The position numbers and the translations under genes are program-made. This document shows, one piece after another, positions 47,799 through 61,486 of a DNA stretch of 64,000 nucleotides (the first letter of the stretch is position 1; every line of letters starts with the position of its first letter). The stretch is from Bradyrhizobium sediminis (lineage in GTDB: Bacteria; Pseudomonadota; Alphaproteobacteria; Rhizobiales; Xanthobacteraceae): the NCBI RefSeq assembly GCF_018736105.1, contig NZ_CP076135.1:3098001-3162000 (forward strand). Reading direction: 5' to 3'. Under the pieces are notes generated by a model. The model searched no databases. It worked only from the letters and a program-made list of their open reading frames with translations, and was not told the origin of the DNA.

Positions 47799-49469
47799 CT
47801 ACACCGTCAGAACGTGAACGTAGCACAGGGGTTTCTTGCCCCAATGCTGGTTGATCGTGGCACGCACCGCCCGACGTACCGACTCCGCCATCGCGTCGGG
47901 GTCGCGGCGCCGCGCCCGCGGCAGGCCCTCGACCGTCGACACCACGGTGTCGAACACGATCTCGTCGATGATCTCTCCGGCAGTATTCTTTTCGGGGATT
48001 CCGACCAGATCAACCTCGGGATCGTCGGCCAGTTCGCCCTTTTCGGTCACCGCGACCGCCACGAAGGCGCAGCCGGCAAAGGCCAGTTTCTTCCGTTCGA
48101 CGACCGCGCGCGACTTGGACTCCTCGAGGATCGAGCCGTCCTTGTAGAGCCGCCCCGAGGGCAATTCATCGATGATGGCGGGCTCCCCGGGCCCGAGCTT
48201 GACCAGATCGCCGTTGCGGCAGATCAGGACCTTGGGCACGCCGGCGGCACGCGCCAGCTTGGCGTGCTCGGACAGATGCAGCGCCTCGCCATGGACGGGG
48301 ATCAGGAGTTGCGGACGCACCCAAGAAATCATGTCACGCAATTCGTCGCGGCGCGGATGGCCCGACACGTGGACGAGATCGGTGCGGTCGGTGATGACCT
48401 CGATACCCTGCGTCACCAGGCCGTTGATGATGGCGCCGACCGCCTTCTCGTTGCCGGGAATGGTGCGCGAGGAAAAGATCACGCAGTCGCCCTTGTTCAG
48501 CGTGACCTGCGGATGATCGTCATTGGCGATGCGCGACAGCGCCGCGCGCGGCTCGCCCTGGCTTCCCGTGCAGATCGCCAGCACCTTGTCCGGCGGAAAG
48601 TGGCCGTAGAGATCGGCGCCGCGGAAATTCTGCACGCCGTCGAGAAAACCGGTCTCGCGCGCCACCTGCACCACGCGCTCCATGGCGCGGCCGACCACCA
48701 CCACCTCGCGGCCGGCGGCCTTGGCGGCGTCCGCCACCGCGCGCAGCCGTGCGACGTTGGACGCAAAGGTGGTCACGGCGACCCGGCCCTTGGCGTTCTT
48801 TACCAGTTCGGTGATGGTCTTGGCGACTTCGGCCTCCGACGGCGAGCGCCCTTCCCGCACCGCGTTGGTGGAATCGCCGATCAGCGCCAGCACGCCGGCG
48901 TCACCGAGTTCGCGCAGCCGCCGCTCGTCGGTCGGCTTGCCGATGATAGGGGTCGGATCGATCTTCCAGTCGCCGGTGTGCAGCACCGTGCCGGCGGAGG
49001 TGTGGATGGCCAGCGCGTGGGATTCCGGAATCGAATGCGCCACCGGAATGAACTCGACATTGAACGGCCCGAGATCGATCCGCCCGCCAGACGGCACCAC
49101 CGTCACCGGAATTTTCGGCGGGTTGCGCTCGGAATTGCACTTGGCCTCGAACAGCGATGCGCTGAATTGGGTCGCGTAGATCGGGCACTTCAGTTTCGGC
49201 CACAGGTCGATGATGGCGCCGAAATGATCTTCATGGGCGTGGGTCAGCACCAGGCCGACGAGGTTCTTCCGCTCTTTTTCCAGAAAGCGGATATCGGGCA
49301 TGATGAGATCGATCCCCGGCAGATGTTCCTCGTCACCGAAGGATACGCCGAGGTCGACCGCGAGCCAGCTGCGCTGGTGGCGGTTACCGAGGCCGTAGAT
49401 CGACAGGTTCATGCCGATCTCGCCGACGCCGCCGAGCGGCGCAAAGGTCAGTTCATCCGGCCGCGCCAT
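47799..49469 (-). CDS. rnj: Ribonuclease J
   Basis: RNase J is a beta-CASP metallo-beta-lactamase nuclease with endo- and 5' exonuclease activity in rRNA and mRNA processing. The 556 residues carry H77-A-H79-E-D81-H82 (LTHAHEDHFG), the metal motif; later ligands in HTGDWKID and VHVSGH; and the beta-CASP insertion with FASNVARL. ATG 49469 overlaps the birA stop by one base (TGATG). A longer frame from 49562 would overlap birA. The chain nuoN-birA-rnj-mce is tight, so all may be read from the nuo transcript. Confidence 0.95.
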   Translation of the reverse strand: MARPDELTFAPLGGVGEIGMNLSIYGLGNRHQRSWLAVDLGVSFGDEEHLPGIDLIMPDIRFLEKERKNLVGLVLTHAHEDHFGAIIDLWPKLKCPIYATQFSASLFEAKCNSERNPPKIPVTVVPSGGRIDLGPFNVEFIPVAHSIPESHALAIHTSAGTVLHTGDWKIDPTPIIGKPTDERRLRELGDAGVLALIGDSTNAVREGRSPSEAEVAKTITELVKNAKGRVAVTTFASNVARLRAVADAAKAAGREVVVVGRAMERVVQVARETGFLDGVQNFRGADLYGHFPPDKVLAICTGSQGEPRAALSRIANDDHPQVTLNKGDCVIFSSRTIPGNEKAVGAIINGLVTQGIEVITDRTDLVHVSGHPRRDELRDMISWVRPQLLIPVHGEALHLSEHAKLARAAGVPKVLICRNGDLVKLGPGEPAIIDELPSGRLYKDGSILEESKSRAVVERKKLAFAGCAFVAVAVTEKGELADDPEVDLVGIPEKNTAGEIIDEIVFDTVVSTVEGLPRARRRDPDAMAESVRRAVRATINQHWGKKPLCYVHVLTV

Positions 49470-50281
49470 CAGGCTGCCCCCGCCGACGCCGCCGAACCGA
49501 AATAGACGTCGCCCGCCGATACCGGAACCCGGCTCTCGTCCGCTTTGCGGACGATCAGGCAACCCTGCTCATCGATGGTGTCGAAGGTCCCTTCGACGGT
49601 CGCGCCGCCCGCCTGCACCGCGACCGGCTGTCCCAGCCCGGCCGCGCGTTCCAGCCAAAGCCGCCGGATCTCGCCAAAGCCGCGCCCGTCGTCCCAGAGG
49701 CCGCGGAACTCCACCCAGGCGTCCGAGAACTCCGCGAACAGTTCCTCCGCGCCGACCTGGACCCCGAGCGCTGCCAGCGACGTCGCCGGCGTCGGCGTGC
49801 CCTCCGGTGCGGCGATGACGTTGGTGCCGATGCCGACCACGACGGCCAGGCGATTGTCGGCCACGGCCTCGGCTTCCAGCAGGATGCCGGCAATCTTTTG
49901 CCGTCCCGCCAGCACGTCATTGGGCCATTTCAGCTGGTATTTCATATGATCCGATCCCGCTGACCTCAGCGACGCCTCGACGCTTACCCTTTGTAGCGCC
50001 GCCTCCAGTGCAAGTCCCGCGGCAAAGCCGAGTGTCGCCGCGACAGCCGGCGATACATCGATGACTTCGAGGATGCTGCTGGCGAGGTTACCACGCGGCG
50101 CCACCCAGGGACGATGCCGTCGCCCGCGTCCGGCCGTCTGCTCCGACGTCACGAACCACATCGGCCCGCGCTCCCCATCGCGCGCCCGCGCCATCGCTTC
50201 GGCGTTGGTCGAGCCGGTCTTGTCAAAGGTGGCGAGCCGGTAACCCGCCGATATGGCTCGAGGACCGAGCTTGAATGTCAT
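49469..50281 (-). CDS. birA: Biotin--[acetyl-CoA-carboxylase] ligase BirA
   Basis: BirA attaches biotin to carboxylase carrier domains via biotinyl-AMP. The 270-residue protein has the adenylate loop GRGRRHRPW at 51-59 and the catalytic lysine in LKWPND (Lys118). It lacks an N-terminal helix-turn-helix, so it is the ligase-only form and not a repressor. Its start directly abuts the nuoN stop with no gap. Such a position at the end of nuo is usual in rhizobia. Confidence 0.95.
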   Translation of the reverse strand: MTFKLGPRAISAGYRLATFDKTGSTNAEAMARARDGERGPMWFVTSEQTAGRGRRHRPWVAPRGNLASSILEVIDVSPAVAATLGFAAGLALEAALQRVSVEASLRSAGSDHMKYQLKWPNDVLAGRQKIAGILLEAEAVADNRLAVVVGIGTNVIAAPEGTPTPATSLAALGVQVGAEELFAEFSDAWVEFRGLWDDGRGFGEIRRLWLERAAGLGQPVAVQAGGATVEGTFDTIDEQGCLIVRKADESRVPVSAGDVYFGSAASAGAA

Positions 50282-51718
50282 CTAGAAAAGCGACTTCGCC
50301 GCGACCGTGGCCACGCTGACCAGCGGTCCCGGATAGGCGAAGAACAGGATGTTGAAGAGGCCCGCCACCGCCAGCACTGTGCGCAGTTCCATCCGCATCG
50401 GATCGACCTGAGCGAGCGGCTCGTCAAAATACATCACCTTGACGATCAGGAGATAGTAGTAGGCTCCGACCACGCTGGCGAGGACACCCACCACGGACAG
50501 CGTGAACATCCCGGCCTTGATCGCCGCGACGAAGACGTAGAACTTGGCGAAGAAGCCCGCCAGCGGCGGGACGCCGGCCAGCGAAAACAGCAGCATCGCA
50601 AAGAAGAACGCCAGCAGCGGATTGGTGCGCGACAGCCCGGCGAAATCGCTGATGCTCTCGACGTTCTGGCCGTTGCGCTTCATGGTCAGGATGACGGCGA
50701 AGGTGCCGAGCGTCATCGCCACATAGATCGTGATGTAGACCAGCACGCCCTGCGCGCCCTCCACCGTGCCGGCGGCGAGCCCCACCAGCGCGAAGCCCAT
50801 ATGGCCGATCGACGAATAGGCCATCAGCCGCTTGATGTTGGTCTGGCCGATGGCGGCGAACGACCCCAGCACCATCGAGGCGATCGCCACGAACACCACG
50901 ATCTGCTGCCATTGCGAGACAATGCCTGGGAAAGCCGTCAGGGTGACGCGGGTGAACATGGCAAGCGCCGCGACCTTCGGCGCCGAGGCGAAGAATGCCG
51001 TCACCGGCGTCGGCGCGCCCTCATAGACGTCGGGCGTCCACATGTGGAACGGCACCGCCGAGATCTTGAAGCAGAGCCCCGCGAGCAGGAACACCAGACC
51101 GAACACCAGGCCGACATTGCCGGTCTTCGCCGCCGCCGCGATGCCGGCGAAGCCGACCGTGCCGGTGAACCCGTAGATCAGCGAGGCGCCGTACAGCAGC
51201 ATGCCCGACGACAGCGCGCCGAGGACGAAATATTTCAGGCCGGCCTCGGTCGACTTCGCGTTGTCGCGGTTGCTGGCGGCGACCACGTAGAGCGCGAGCG
51301 ACATCAGTTCAAGCCCGAGATAGAGCATGATCAGGTCGCCGGCCGAGACCAGCACCATCATGCCGAGCGTCGAGAGCAGCACCAGGATCGAATATTCGAA
51401 GATGCGCCGGGACGGGTCGGCCAGAAACTCCACCGAGAGAATCAGCGTCGCCGCCGAGCCGATCAGCACCAATATCTTCATGAAGCGGGCGAAGTCGTCG
51501 ACGATGAAACTGCCGCCGAAGGTCGTGAGCCTGCCGGCCGGCAGTGTCAGTTCCAGCACGCCGGTCAGGACCAGCAGACAGACCGCAAGGCCGGTGACGA
51601 GCCGCGTCGTCTCCTGCCCGCGATAGGCACCTAGCATCAGCAGCACCATGGCGCCGACGGCGAGCACCAGCTCCGGCAGCACGGGCAGCAGTTGATATCC
51701 TGCACTCTGGAAGCTCAT
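50282..51718 (-). CDS. nuoN: NADH-quinone oxidoreductase subunit N
   Basis: NuoN is one of three antiporter-like membrane subunits of complex I that move protons. The 478-residue protein has about fourteen helices and the Proton_antipo_M core, with conserved [19 protein letters not shown] and [16 protein letters not shown] 51718 is clear. It is the last complex I gene in the operon, 10 bases after nuoM, with birA attached. Confidence 0.97.
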   Translation of the reverse strand: MSFQSAGYQLLPVLPELVLAVGAMVLLMLGAYRGQETTRLVTGLAVCLLVLTGVLELTLPAGRLTTFGGSFIVDDFARFMKILVLIGSAATLILSVEFLADPSRRIFEYSILVLLSTLGMMVLVSAGDLIMLYLGLELMSLALYVVAASNRDNAKSTEAGLKYFVLGALSSGMLLYGASLIYGFTGTVGFAGIAAAAKTGNVGLVFGLVFLLAGLCFKISAVPFHMWTPDVYEGAPTPVTAFFASAPKVAALAMFTRVTLTAFPGIVSQWQQIVVFVAIASMVLGSFAAIGQTNIKRLMAYSSIGHMGFALVGLAAGTVEGAQGVLVYITIYVAMTLGTFAVILTMKRNGQNVESISDFAGLSRTNPLLAFFFAMLLFSLAGVPPLAGFFAKFYVFVAAIKAGMFTLSVVGVLASVVGAYYYLLIVKVMYFDEPLAQVDPMRMELRTVLAVAGLFNILFFAYPGPLVSVATVAAKSLF

Positions 51719-51728
51719 GTCTAAGGCC

Positions 51729-53236
51729 TTACTGCAGCAGCGCGGCTGCCTTAACGGCAGTCACTGCGGTGTTGTAGTTGTTGACGAGTTGCTGCACCGA
51801 CGACGCCGACATGTCGAGCACCGGCTTCGGATAGACGCCGAACAGGATCGTGAGCGCCACCAGCGGCATCAGAATCAGACTCTCGCGGAAGGTGAGATCC
51901 TTGATGCTGGCGAGGGTCGGCTTGGTCAGCGCGCCAAACACCACCTTGCGATAGAGCCACAGCGCATAGGCCGCCGACAGGATGACGCCGAACGTCGCCG
52001 CGGTCGCGGTCGGGATCGAGACCTTAAAGGTGCCGATCAGCGTCATGAACTCGCCGACGAAGCCGGAGGTGCCGGGCAAGCCGACATTGGCCATGGTGAA
52101 CACCATGAACACCAGCGCGTAGAGCGGCATTCGATTGACCAGACCGCCATAGGCCGCGATCTCGCGGGTGTGCATTCGGTCGTAGACGATGCCGACGCAG
52201 AGGAACAGCGCGCCCGAGACGATGCCGTGCGACACCATCTGGAACACGCCGCCGGCGACGCCCTGGGTGGTGCCGGCGAAAATGCCCATGGTGACGAACC
52301 CCATATGGGCGACCGACGAGTATGCGATCAGCTTCTTGATGTCTTCCTGCATCAGGGCCACCAGCGAGGTGTAGATGATGGCGACGACCGAGAGCGTGAA
52401 GATCAGCGGCGCGAAATCATGCGACGCCAGCGGGAACATCGGCAGCGAGAAGCGCAGGAAGCCGTAGCCGCCCATCTTCAGGAGGATCGCGGCCAGGATC
52501 ACCGACCCCGCGGTCGGCGCCTCGACGTGCGCGTCCGGCAGCCAGGTATGGACCGGCCACATCGGCATCTTCACCGCAAAGGAAGCAAAGAACGCCAGCC
52601 ACGCCCAGGTTTGCAGCGACCGCGGCACGGCGGTGTGCATCAGGGTCGGGATATCGGTGGTACCGGCATTCCAGTACAGCGCCATGATCGCCAGCAGCAT
52701 CAGGACCGAGCCGAGCAGCGTGTAGAGGAAGAACTTGAAGGAAGCATAGACCCGGCGCGGTCCGCCCCACACCCCGATGATCAGGAACATCGGGATCAGG
52801 CCGCCCTCGAAGAACAAATAGAACAGCACGAGGTCGAGCGCGGCGAAGGTGCCGACCATCAGCGTCTCCAGCAGCAGGAACGCCATCATGTATTCGCGCA
52901 CCCGCACGGTGACCGATTTCCAGCTCGCGAGGATGCAGAACGGCATCAATGCAGTTGTCAGGATCACGAACGGCAGCGAAATGCCGTCGACGCCCATGTG
53001 ATAGGTGATGGTATTGGCGAGCCATGGCGCCTTTTCGACGAACTGGAAATCCGGCTGGGCGGGATCGAAACGCCAGACCAGGATCAGCGACACGACAAAG
53101 GTGATCACCGTGGTCCACAGCGCGATCCAGCGCGAATTGCGCCGCGCGGCCTCGTCGTCGCCGCGGCTCAGATAGACCAGTGCCGCGCCGACCACCGGCA
53201 GGAAGGTGACAACGGAAAGAATGGGCCAGGTTGTCA

Positions 53237-53240
<4 letters not shown>
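51729..53240 (-). CDS. nuoM: NADH-quinone oxidoreductase subunit M
   Basis: NuoM is an antiporter-like proton-translocating subunit of the membrane arm. The 503 residues carry the core [23 protein letters not shown] (read in part: [12 protein letters not shown]), the lysine helix [16 protein letters not shown], and a glutamate in [17 protein letters not shown]. Start ATG 53240 overlaps the nuoL stop by four bases. Confidence 0.97.
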
Positions 53241-55300
<2,060 letters not shown>

Positions 55301-55308
55301 TTGGCGCG

Positions 55309-55617
55309 TTAACCCTTCATCAGATTGACGTCTTCAACCGCGATCGAGCCGCGGTTGCGGAAATACACCACCAGCACCGCGAGCCCGATCGCCGCTTCCG
55401 CCGCGGCCACCGTAAGCACCAGCAGTGCAAATACCTGCCCGACGATGTCGCCGAGGAAGGTCGAGAACGCCACCAGGTTGATGTTGACCGCGAGCAGGAT
55501 CAGCTCGATCGACATCAGGATGACGATGATGTTCTTGCGGTTGAGAAAGATGCCGAGAATCCCGAGCGTGAACAGGATCGCTCCGACTGCGAGGTAGTGT
55601 CCGAGACCGATCGTCAT
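55309..55617 (-). CDS. nuoK: NADH-quinone oxidoreductase subunit K
   Basis: NuoK is a small three-helix subunit (102 residues) next to NuoJ in the membrane arm. It shows the conserved glutamates in [17 protein letters not shown] and [13 protein letters not shown], both needed for proton transfer in E. coli. ATG 55617 overlaps the nuoJ stop by four bases (ATGA); a start three codons earlier has less support. Confidence 0.97.
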   Translation of the reverse strand: MTIGLGHYLAVGAILFTLGILGIFLNRKNIIVILMSIELILLAVNINLVAFSTFLGDIVGQVFALLVLTVAAAEAAIGLAVLVVYFRNRGSIAVEDVNLMKG

Positions 55618-56252
55618 TTCACCCACTCCGCAGCGTCCGCGTCCTGCAGGCCCTGCCCCGAGGCCACCTTGCGCACGCTCATGGCAAGCTCGGGCGTCCG
55701 CGCGTTCTGCACGTTGATGTCCTGCCGCTTGACGCTGACCTTGTGGCGCAGCGTCAGCACGATGGCGCCGATCATCGCCACCAGCAGCACCATGCCGGCG
55801 ATCTGGAAGTAGTGGATGTACTTCGTATACAGCACGAGCCCGAGCGCCTCGGTGTTGCTGACATTGGCCGGGATCGCCGCCGTGATCGACTTCGCGACAT
55901 TGGGGCTGATGACCCAGCCGCCGCCAACCAGCAGCAGTTCGGCGAGGAAGATCGCGCCGATCACGAGGCCTATCGGCAGGTATTCAAGGAAGCCCTCGCG
56001 CAGTTCGGCGAAGTCGACGTCGAGCATCATGATCACGAACAGGAACAGCACCGCGACGGCGCCGACGTAGACCACGACCAGGATCATCGCCAGGAATTCG
56101 GCACCCATCAGCACGAACAGCCCGGATGCGTTGACGAAGGCCAGGATCAGATACAGCACGGAGTGCACGGGATTGCGCGACACAATCACCATCACCGCCG
56201 AGGCAACGCAGATGCCGGCGAACAGATAGAAGAACAGCGCTGGAAGGATCAT
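55614..56252 (-). CDS. nuoJ: NADH-quinone oxidoreductase subunit J
   Basis: NuoJ is a five-helix membrane subunit. The 212 residues start with a typical hydrophobic [20 protein letters not shown] and contain [28 protein letters not shown] (read in part: [17 protein letters not shown]), which carries the pi-bulge helix region. The C-terminal 30 residues are soluble. It lies nine bases after nuoI. Confidence 0.97.
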   Translation of the reverse strand: MILPALFFYLFAGICVASAVMVIVSRNPVHSVLYLILAFVNASGLFVLMGAEFLAMILVVVYVGAVAVLFLFVIMMLDVDFAELREGFLEYLPIGLVIGAIFLAELLLVGGGWVISPNVAKSITAAIPANVSNTEALGLVLYTKYIHYFQIAGMVLLVAMIGAIVLTLRHKVSVKRQDINVQNARTPELAMSVRKVASGQGLQDADAAEWVK

Positions 56253-56261
56253 GCCCTCACC

Positions 56262-56756
56262 TCACCGGTACGGCGCATCGAGTTCGATTGATTTCGCAAT
56301 CTCGCGCTCCCAGCGGTCACCATTGGCGAGCAGTTTCGCCTTGTCATAATAGAGTTCCTCGCGCGTCTCGGTCGCGAATTCGAAATTCGGTCCCTCGACG
56401 ATGGCATCGACCGGACAGGCCTCCTGGCACAGCCCGCAATAGATGCATTTCACCATGTCGATGTCGTAGCGCACCGTGCGGCGGGTGCCGTCGTTGCGGC
56501 GCGGGCCGGCCTCGATCGTGATCGCCTGCGCCGGGCAGATCGCCTCGCACAGCTTGCAGGCGATACAGCGTTCCTCGCCGTTGGGATAGCGGCGCAGCGC
56601 GTGTTCGCCGCGGAAGCGCGGCGAGATCGGCCCCTTCTCGAACGGATAATTCAGCGTCGGCTTCGGCTGGAAGAAATAACGCATGGCGAGAAAGAACGCC
56701 GACACGAATTCGGACAGCAGAAGCGAGCGGGCCGTGGCGTTTACATTGACACTCAT
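56262..56756 (-). CDS. nuoI: NADH-quinone oxidoreductase subunit I
   Basis: NuoI carries two [4Fe-4S] clusters (N6a, N6b) that pass electrons toward NuoB. The 164-residue protein has [12 protein letters not shown] (Cys64, 67, 70, 74) and [12 protein letters not shown] (Cys104, 107, 110, 114), eight ligands in ferredoxin pattern. ATG 56756 begins MSVNVNATA just after the nuoH stop; a start at 56804 would overlap nuoH. Confidence 0.97.
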   Translation of the reverse strand: MSVNVNATARSLLLSEFVSAFFLAMRYFFQPKPTLNYPFEKGPISPRFRGEHALRRYPNGEERCIACKLCEAICPAQAITIEAGPRRNDGTRRTVRYDIDMVKCIYCGLCQEACPVDAIVEGPNFEFATETREELYYDKAKLLANGDRWEREIAKSIELDAPYR

Positions 56757-56763
56757 AGCGACC

Positions 56764-57834
56764 TCATTTCGGCGCGATGTCGGCGAAGTGCAGCACGCCG
56801 GCAACGACGACCACCATCGCCAGCGACAACGGCAGGAACACCTTCCAGCCGAGCCGCATCAACTGATCGTAGCGGTAGCGCGGCACGATCGCCTTCGCCA
56901 TCGCAAACAGGAAGAACATGAAAAATACCTTGAGCGTGAACCAGATCACGCCGGGTACCCAGGTGAACGGCACCACCGCGACCGGCGGCAGCCAGCCGCC
57001 CAGGAACAGGATCGCGGCCATCGCGCACATCGTGGTGATCGCGACGTATTCGCCGAGCATGAACAACAGATACGGCGTCGAGCCGTATTCGACCATGAAG
57101 CCCGCGACCAGTTCGGATTCGGCTTCCACCAGATCGAACGGCGGGCGGTTAGTTTCCGCCAGCGCCGAAACGTAGAAAATCACGAACATCGGGAACAGCG
57201 GCCACACGTACCAGTTCAGGAACGTCAGCTTGGGCAGGCCGATCAGGCTGGCGAGCCCATGGGCATTCTGCGCCTCGACCACGGCCGACAGATTGAGCGA
57301 GCCCGCGCACAGCAGCACCGTGATGATGACGAAGCCGATCGAGACTTCGTAGCTCACCATCTGCGCCGCCGAGCGAAGTGCCGCGAGAAACGGGTATTTC
57401 GAGTTCGACGACCAGCCGGCCATGATGATGCCGTAGATCGACAGCGACGAGATCGCAAAAATATAGAGCACGCCGACATTGATGTCGGAGATCACCCAGC
57501 CGAGATCCATCGGGATCACCGCCCAGGCCGCCAGCGCCAGCACGCAGCTCACCAGCGGCGCCAGCAGGAACACGCCCTTGTTGGCGCCGGAGGGGATGAT
57601 CGGCTCCTTCAGCACGAACTTCAGGAGATCGGCAAATGACTGTAACAGGCCCCAGGGCCCGACCACATTGGGTCCGCGCCGGATCTGCACCGCCGCCCAG
57701 ATCTTGCGGTCGGCCAGAAGGATGTAGGCGATCGCGATCAGGAGCACCACGAGCAGCAGCACGCTCTGCGCCAGCATGACGATCAGCGGCCACAGGAAGC
57801 CGGTCCAGAATCCGCTTGCTAAAAATTCAGCCAT
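56764..57834 (-). CDS. nuoH: NADH-quinone oxidoreductase subunit H
   Basis: NuoH anchors the hydrophilic arm and forms part of the quinone channel. The 356 residues form about eight helices with conserved [25 protein letters not shown] (read in part: [13 protein letters not shown]), the loop [20 protein letters not shown] and YEVSIGF. Length and motifs are normal. It follows nuoG by four bases. Confidence 0.97.
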   Translation of the reverse strand: MAEFLASGFWTGFLWPLIVMLAQSVLLLVVLLIAIAYILLADRKIWAAVQIRRGPNVVGPWGLLQSFADLLKFVLKEPIIPSGANKGVFLLAPLVSCVLALAAWAVIPMDLGWVISDINVGVLYIFAISSLSIYGIIMAGWSSNSKYPFLAALRSAAQMVSYEVSIGFVIITVLLCAGSLNLSAVVEAQNAHGLASLIGLPKLTFLNWYVWPLFPMFVIFYVSALAETNRPPFDLVEAESELVAGFMVEYGSTPYLLFMLGEYVAITTMCAMAAILFLGGWLPPVAVVPFTWVPGVIWFTLKVFFMFFLFAMAKAIVPRYRYDQLMRLGWKVFLPLSLAMVVVVAGVLHFADIAPK

Positions 57835-57838
57835 CAGC

Positions 57839-59920
57839 TCACTCCGCCGCCGTCAGCATCTGACCGGAGGCCAGGCGGGAACATTCCGCCATGACCGCCG
57901 ACGCACGCGCGATCGGGTTGGTCAGGTAAAAATCCTCAACGGTAATCCTGAACGGCGCCTTCTCGACACTGCCGCCCTTGCCCGCGAGCTTCTTGACGTC
58001 ATCCGCCTTGCCGGCCTCGATCTGGTCGATGCGCATCAGGTGCGGCACCGCCTTGAACATCGCCTGCCGCAGCGCGGCAAGCGAATCGTAGGGCAGCTTC
58101 CTGGCCAGCACGTCCGACAGCGCGCGGATGATCGCCCAATCCTCTCGCGCCTCCCCCGGCGGGAATGCCGCGCGGTTGGCCATCTGCACCCGGCCCTCGG
58201 TGTTGACGTAGATGCCGGATTTTTCGGTATAGGCCGCCCCCGGCAGGATCACGTCGGCGCGATGCGCGCCGCGGTCGCCATGGGTGCCGATGTAGACCAC
58301 GAAGGTACCGTCCGGCACCTTGACGTCATCGGCGCCGAGCAGGAACAGCACGTCGAGCGTGCCGAACGTCGCCATCTGCGCCGCGCTGAGGCCGCCGGCA
58401 CCGGCAGCAAAGCCGATATCGAGCGCGCCGACCCGCGAGGCGGTGTCGTGCAGGATGCCGAAACCGTTCCAGCCGTCCTTGACCGCGCCGACATCGAGCG
58501 CAAGCTTGGCGGCCGCTGCGAGGACGGCCGCGCCGTCATGCCGCGCTGCCACGCCGGCGCCGACCAGCACGATCGGGTTCTTGGCGTCCTTCAGCACGCT
58601 TGAGAAGGCATGCTTGCCGGCGGCGAGTTCGCCGAGCGAATCCGTGCCCGCGCCGAGATAATCGTAAGTGTAGGTGAGATCGGCCTTGGCGCCGATCACG
58701 CCGACCTTGAGCTGGCCGGTGCGCCAGCGCTTGCGGATGCGCGCATTGAGCAGCGCCGCCTCCTTGCGCGGGTTCGAGCCCACGATCAGCAATGCGTCGG
58801 CTTGCTCGATCCCGGCAATGCTCGGATTGAAGATATAGGAGGCGCGGCCCGCCTTGACGTCGAAGCCATCGCCGCCCTGTACCGCGAGATTGGCGGAGCC
58901 GCATTTCGCCAGCAGCTCCTTCAGCGCGAACATCTCTTCCACCGCGGCCAGATCGCCCGCGATGGCGCCGATCCGCTTGCCGTCGATGCGGCCGGCCTTG
59001 GCGGCAATCGCCGCGAAGGCCTCCGGCCACGACGCCGCGCGCAGCTTGCCGTTCTCCCTGACATAGGGCCGGTCGAGCCGCTGCGTGCGCAGGCCATCAA
59101 CGACATGGCGGGTCTTGTCGGAAATCCACTCCTCGTTCACCGCCTCGTTGACGCGCGGCAGGATCCGCATCACCTCGCGGCCGCGGGTGTCGACCCGGAT
59201 CGCCGAGCCGACGCCGTCCATCACATCAATCGACTGGGTCTTGCCGAGTTCCCAGGGCCGTGCGGCGAACGCATAGGGCTTCGAGGTCAGCGCGCCGACC
59301 GGACAGATGTCGACGAGGTTGCCCTGCAGTTCGGAGGTCAACGCCGATTCCAGATAGGTCGTGATCTCCATATCCTCGCCGCGACCGGTTGCGCCCATCT
59401 CCGGCGCGCCGCAGACTTCGGCGGAGAAACGGACGCAACGCGTGCACTGGATGCAGCGGTTCATCGAGGTCTTGACCAGCGCGCCGAGATACTTGTCCTC
59501 GACCGCGCGCTTGTTCTCGGCAAAACGGCTGGTGTCGACGCCGTAGCCCATCGCCTGGTCCTGCAGGTCGCATTCGCCGCCCTGATCGCAGATCGGGCAA
59601 TCCAGGGGATGGTTGATCAGCAGGAATTCCATCACGCCTTCGCGCGCCTTTTTCACCATCGGCGAGCGGGTCGAGATTTCCGGCGGCTCGCCCTTGGGGC
59701 CGGGCCGGCAATCGCGCACGCCCCAGGCGCAGCTCGCGACCGGCTTCGGGCCGCCCTTCACCTCGACTAGGCACATCCGGCAATTGCCGGCGATCGACAG
59801 CCGCTCGTGGTAGCAAAAGCGGGGAATTTCCGCGCCGGCAGCTTCGCACGCCTGCAGCAGCGTGTATTCCGCGGGAACCTCGATCTCTTTGCCGTCGACG
59901 ATGAGTTTGGTCATTGCCAT
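57839..59920 (-). CDS. nuoG: NADH-quinone oxidoreductase subunit G
   Basis: NuoG is the large iron-sulfur subunit. The 693 residues start with the [2Fe-2S] domain (Cys36, 47, 50, 64 around [15 protein letters not shown]). Then come the His/Cys N5 cluster region ([19 protein letters not shown]) and the N4 ligands [16 protein letters not shown]. The rest is a molybdopterin-oxidoreductase-like fold without cofactor. ATG 59920 follows GGAG at eight bases, favoured over ATG 59914. nuoF lies five bases upstream. Confidence 0.97.
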   Translation of the reverse strand: MAMTKLIVDGKEIEVPAEYTLLQACEAAGAEIPRFCYHERLSIAGNCRMCLVEVKGGPKPVASCAWGVRDCRPGPKGEPPEISTRSPMVKKAREGVMEFLLINHPLDCPICDQGGECDLQDQAMGYGVDTSRFAENKRAVEDKYLGALVKTSMNRCIQCTRCVRFSAEVCGAPEMGATGRGEDMEITTYLESALTSELQGNLVDICPVGALTSKPYAFAARPWELGKTQSIDVMDGVGSAIRVDTRGREVMRILPRVNEAVNEEWISDKTRHVVDGLRTQRLDRPYVRENGKLRAASWPEAFAAIAAKAGRIDGKRIGAIAGDLAAVEEMFALKELLAKCGSANLAVQGGDGFDVKAGRASYIFNPSIAGIEQADALLIVGSNPRKEAALLNARIRKRWRTGQLKVGVIGAKADLTYTYDYLGAGTDSLGELAAGKHAFSSVLKDAKNPIVLVGAGVAARHDGAAVLAAAAKLALDVGAVKDGWNGFGILHDTASRVGALDIGFAAGAGGLSAAQMATFGTLDVLFLLGADDVKVPDGTFVVYIGTHGDRGAHRADVILPGAAYTEKSGIYVNTEGRVQMANRAAFPPGEAREDWAIIRALSDVLARKLPYDSLAALRQAMFKAVPHLMRIDQIEAGKADDVKKLAGKGGSVEKAPFRITVEDFYLTNPIARASAVMAECSRLASGQMLTAAE

Positions 59921-59925
59921 CGTAA

Positions 59926-61251
59926 CTACTCCGCCGCGACCATGTGCGCGGGATCGCGCACGCCGACATCGTCAACGTCCGCCTTGTGCGAATATTCGTC
60001 GATGCGCGCCTCGATCTCGTGACGGAAATGCGCGATCAGGCCCTGGATCGGCCAGGCCGCGGCGTCGCCGAGCGCGCAGATGGTGTGGCCTTCGACCTGC
60101 TTGGACACTTCCAACAGCATGTCGATCTCGCGCTTGTGGGCACGGCCCTCGGCCATGCGCGTCAGCACCCGCCACATCCACCCCGTGCCTTCGCGGCATG
60201 GCGTGCACTGGCCGCAGCTCTCGTGCTTGTAGAAATAGGAGATCCGCGCGATCGCCCGGATCAGGTCGGTCGACTTGTCCATCACGATCACAGCGGCAGT
60301 GCCGAGGCCGGAGCGCAATTTGCCGAGACTGTCGAAATCCATCGGCGTATCGATGATCTGCTCGGCCGGCACCATGCGCACCGAGGAGCCGCCGGGGATC
60401 ACGGCCTTGAGATTGTCCCAGCCGCCGCGGATGCCGCCGCAATGGCGCTCAATCAATTCGCGGAACGGGATCCCCATCGCCTCTTCGACGTTGCAGGGCC
60501 GCTCGACATGGCCGGAAATACAAAACAGCTTGGTGCCGACATTGTTGGGCCGGCCGATGGCGGCGAACCACGCCGCACCGCGCCGCAGAATGTCCGGCGC
60601 CACCGCGATCGACTCGACGTTGTTGACCGTGGTCGGACAGCCGTAGAGGCCGACATTGGCCGGGAATGGTGGCTTCAGCCGGGGCTGGCCCTTCTTGCCC
60701 TCGAGACTTTCAAGAAGCGCGGTCTCTTCGCCGCAGATATAGGCGCCGGCGCCATGCGCGACGTAGACGTCAAACGGCCAACCGTTGACGTTGTCCTTGC
60801 CGACCAGCTTGGCCTCATAGGCCTGATCGATCGCAGCCTGCAGATGCTCGCGCTCGCGGATGAATTCGCCGCGCACATAGATGTAGCAGGCGTGCGCGCC
60901 CATCGCGAAGCTCGCGAGCAGGCAGCCCTCGACCAAGAGATGCGGGTCGTGCCGCATGATCTCGCGGTCCTTGCAGGTGCCGGGCTCGGATTCGTCGGCG
61001 TTGACCACGAGATAGCTCGGCCGGCCGTCGGTCGATTCCTTCGGCATGAACGACCACTTCAGCCCGGTCGGAAATCCCGCCCCGCCGCGTCCGCGCAGGC
61101 CCGAAGCCTTCATCTCGTTGATGATCCAGTCGCGGCCCTTGTCGATGATCGCCTTGGTGCCGTCCCAGGCGCCGCGGCGGCGCGCACCCTCGAGGCCCCA
61201 GTCGTGGAGGCCGTAGAGGTTCTTGAAGATGCGGTCCTTGTCAGCGAGCAT
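59926..61251 (-). CDS. nuoF: NADH-quinone oxidoreductase subunit F
   Basis: NuoF binds FMN and NADH and holds cluster N3. The 441 residues show the glycine-rich nucleotide site [10 protein letters not shown] at 54-63, [15 protein letters not shown] mid-protein, and the cluster ligands [12 protein letters not shown] near residue 345 with a later cysteine in [13 protein letters not shown]. It follows the 71-residue membrane-protein gene by 19 bases. Confidence 0.97.
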   Translation of the reverse strand: MLADKDRIFKNLYGLHDWGLEGARRRGAWDGTKAIIDKGRDWIINEMKASGLRGRGGAGFPTGLKWSFMPKESTDGRPSYLVVNADESEPGTCKDREIMRHDPHLLVEGCLLASFAMGAHACYIYVRGEFIREREHLQAAIDQAYEAKLVGKDNVNGWPFDVYVAHGAGAYICGEETALLESLEGKKGQPRLKPPFPANVGLYGCPTTVNNVESIAVAPDILRRGAAWFAAIGRPNNVGTKLFCISGHVERPCNVEEAMGIPFRELIERHCGGIRGGWDNLKAVIPGGSSVRMVPAEQIIDTPMDFDSLGKLRSGLGTAAVIVMDKSTDLIRAIARISYFYKHESCGQCTPCREGTGWMWRVLTRMAEGRAHKREIDMLLEVSKQVEGHTICALGDAAAWPIQGLIAHFRHEIEARIDEYSHKADVDDVGVRDPAHMVAAE

Positions 61252-61270
61252 GACGTGAAGCTTCCTAAGG

Positions 61271-61486
61271 TCAGCGATTGGACTGCATGTAGGCGAGACC
61301 TGCGGCGCATCCGCCGAAGGTCAGCGCCCAAAGCAGGCTTGATTCAAGCGTCGCGCTCAGCGCGTAACGCTGCAGCAGGAAAATGAACGCGGCCGCCGCC
61401 ACCGTATGCAGAGCGATATAGCGCCAGTGCTTCATCGTACCGACACTCCCCTGTCCGGCCGCCTGTGATGTGCGGTCCCGCTTCAT
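61271..61486 (-). CDS. Small membrane protein encoded inside the nuo operon
   Basis: This 71-residue protein has two hydrophobic segments, [20 protein letters not shown] and [17 protein letters not shown], and ends MQSNR. ATG 61486 overlaps the nuoE stop by four bases (ATGA), so it is translationally coupled; an internal ATG at 61435 (MKHWRY) would remove a basic 17-residue lead. It is not a known complex I subunit. Its place between nuoE and nuoF suggests an assembly or accessory role, by context only. Confidence 0.8.
   Translation of the reverse strand: MKRDRTSQAAGQGSVGTMKHWRYIALHTVAAAAFIFLLQRYALSATLESSLLWALTFGGCAAGLAYMQSNR

Noticed and set aside
47295..49505. Long open frame antisense to ribonuclease J and mce
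   Set aside because: Low-information composition and complete overlap with two recognised enzymes on the other strand.
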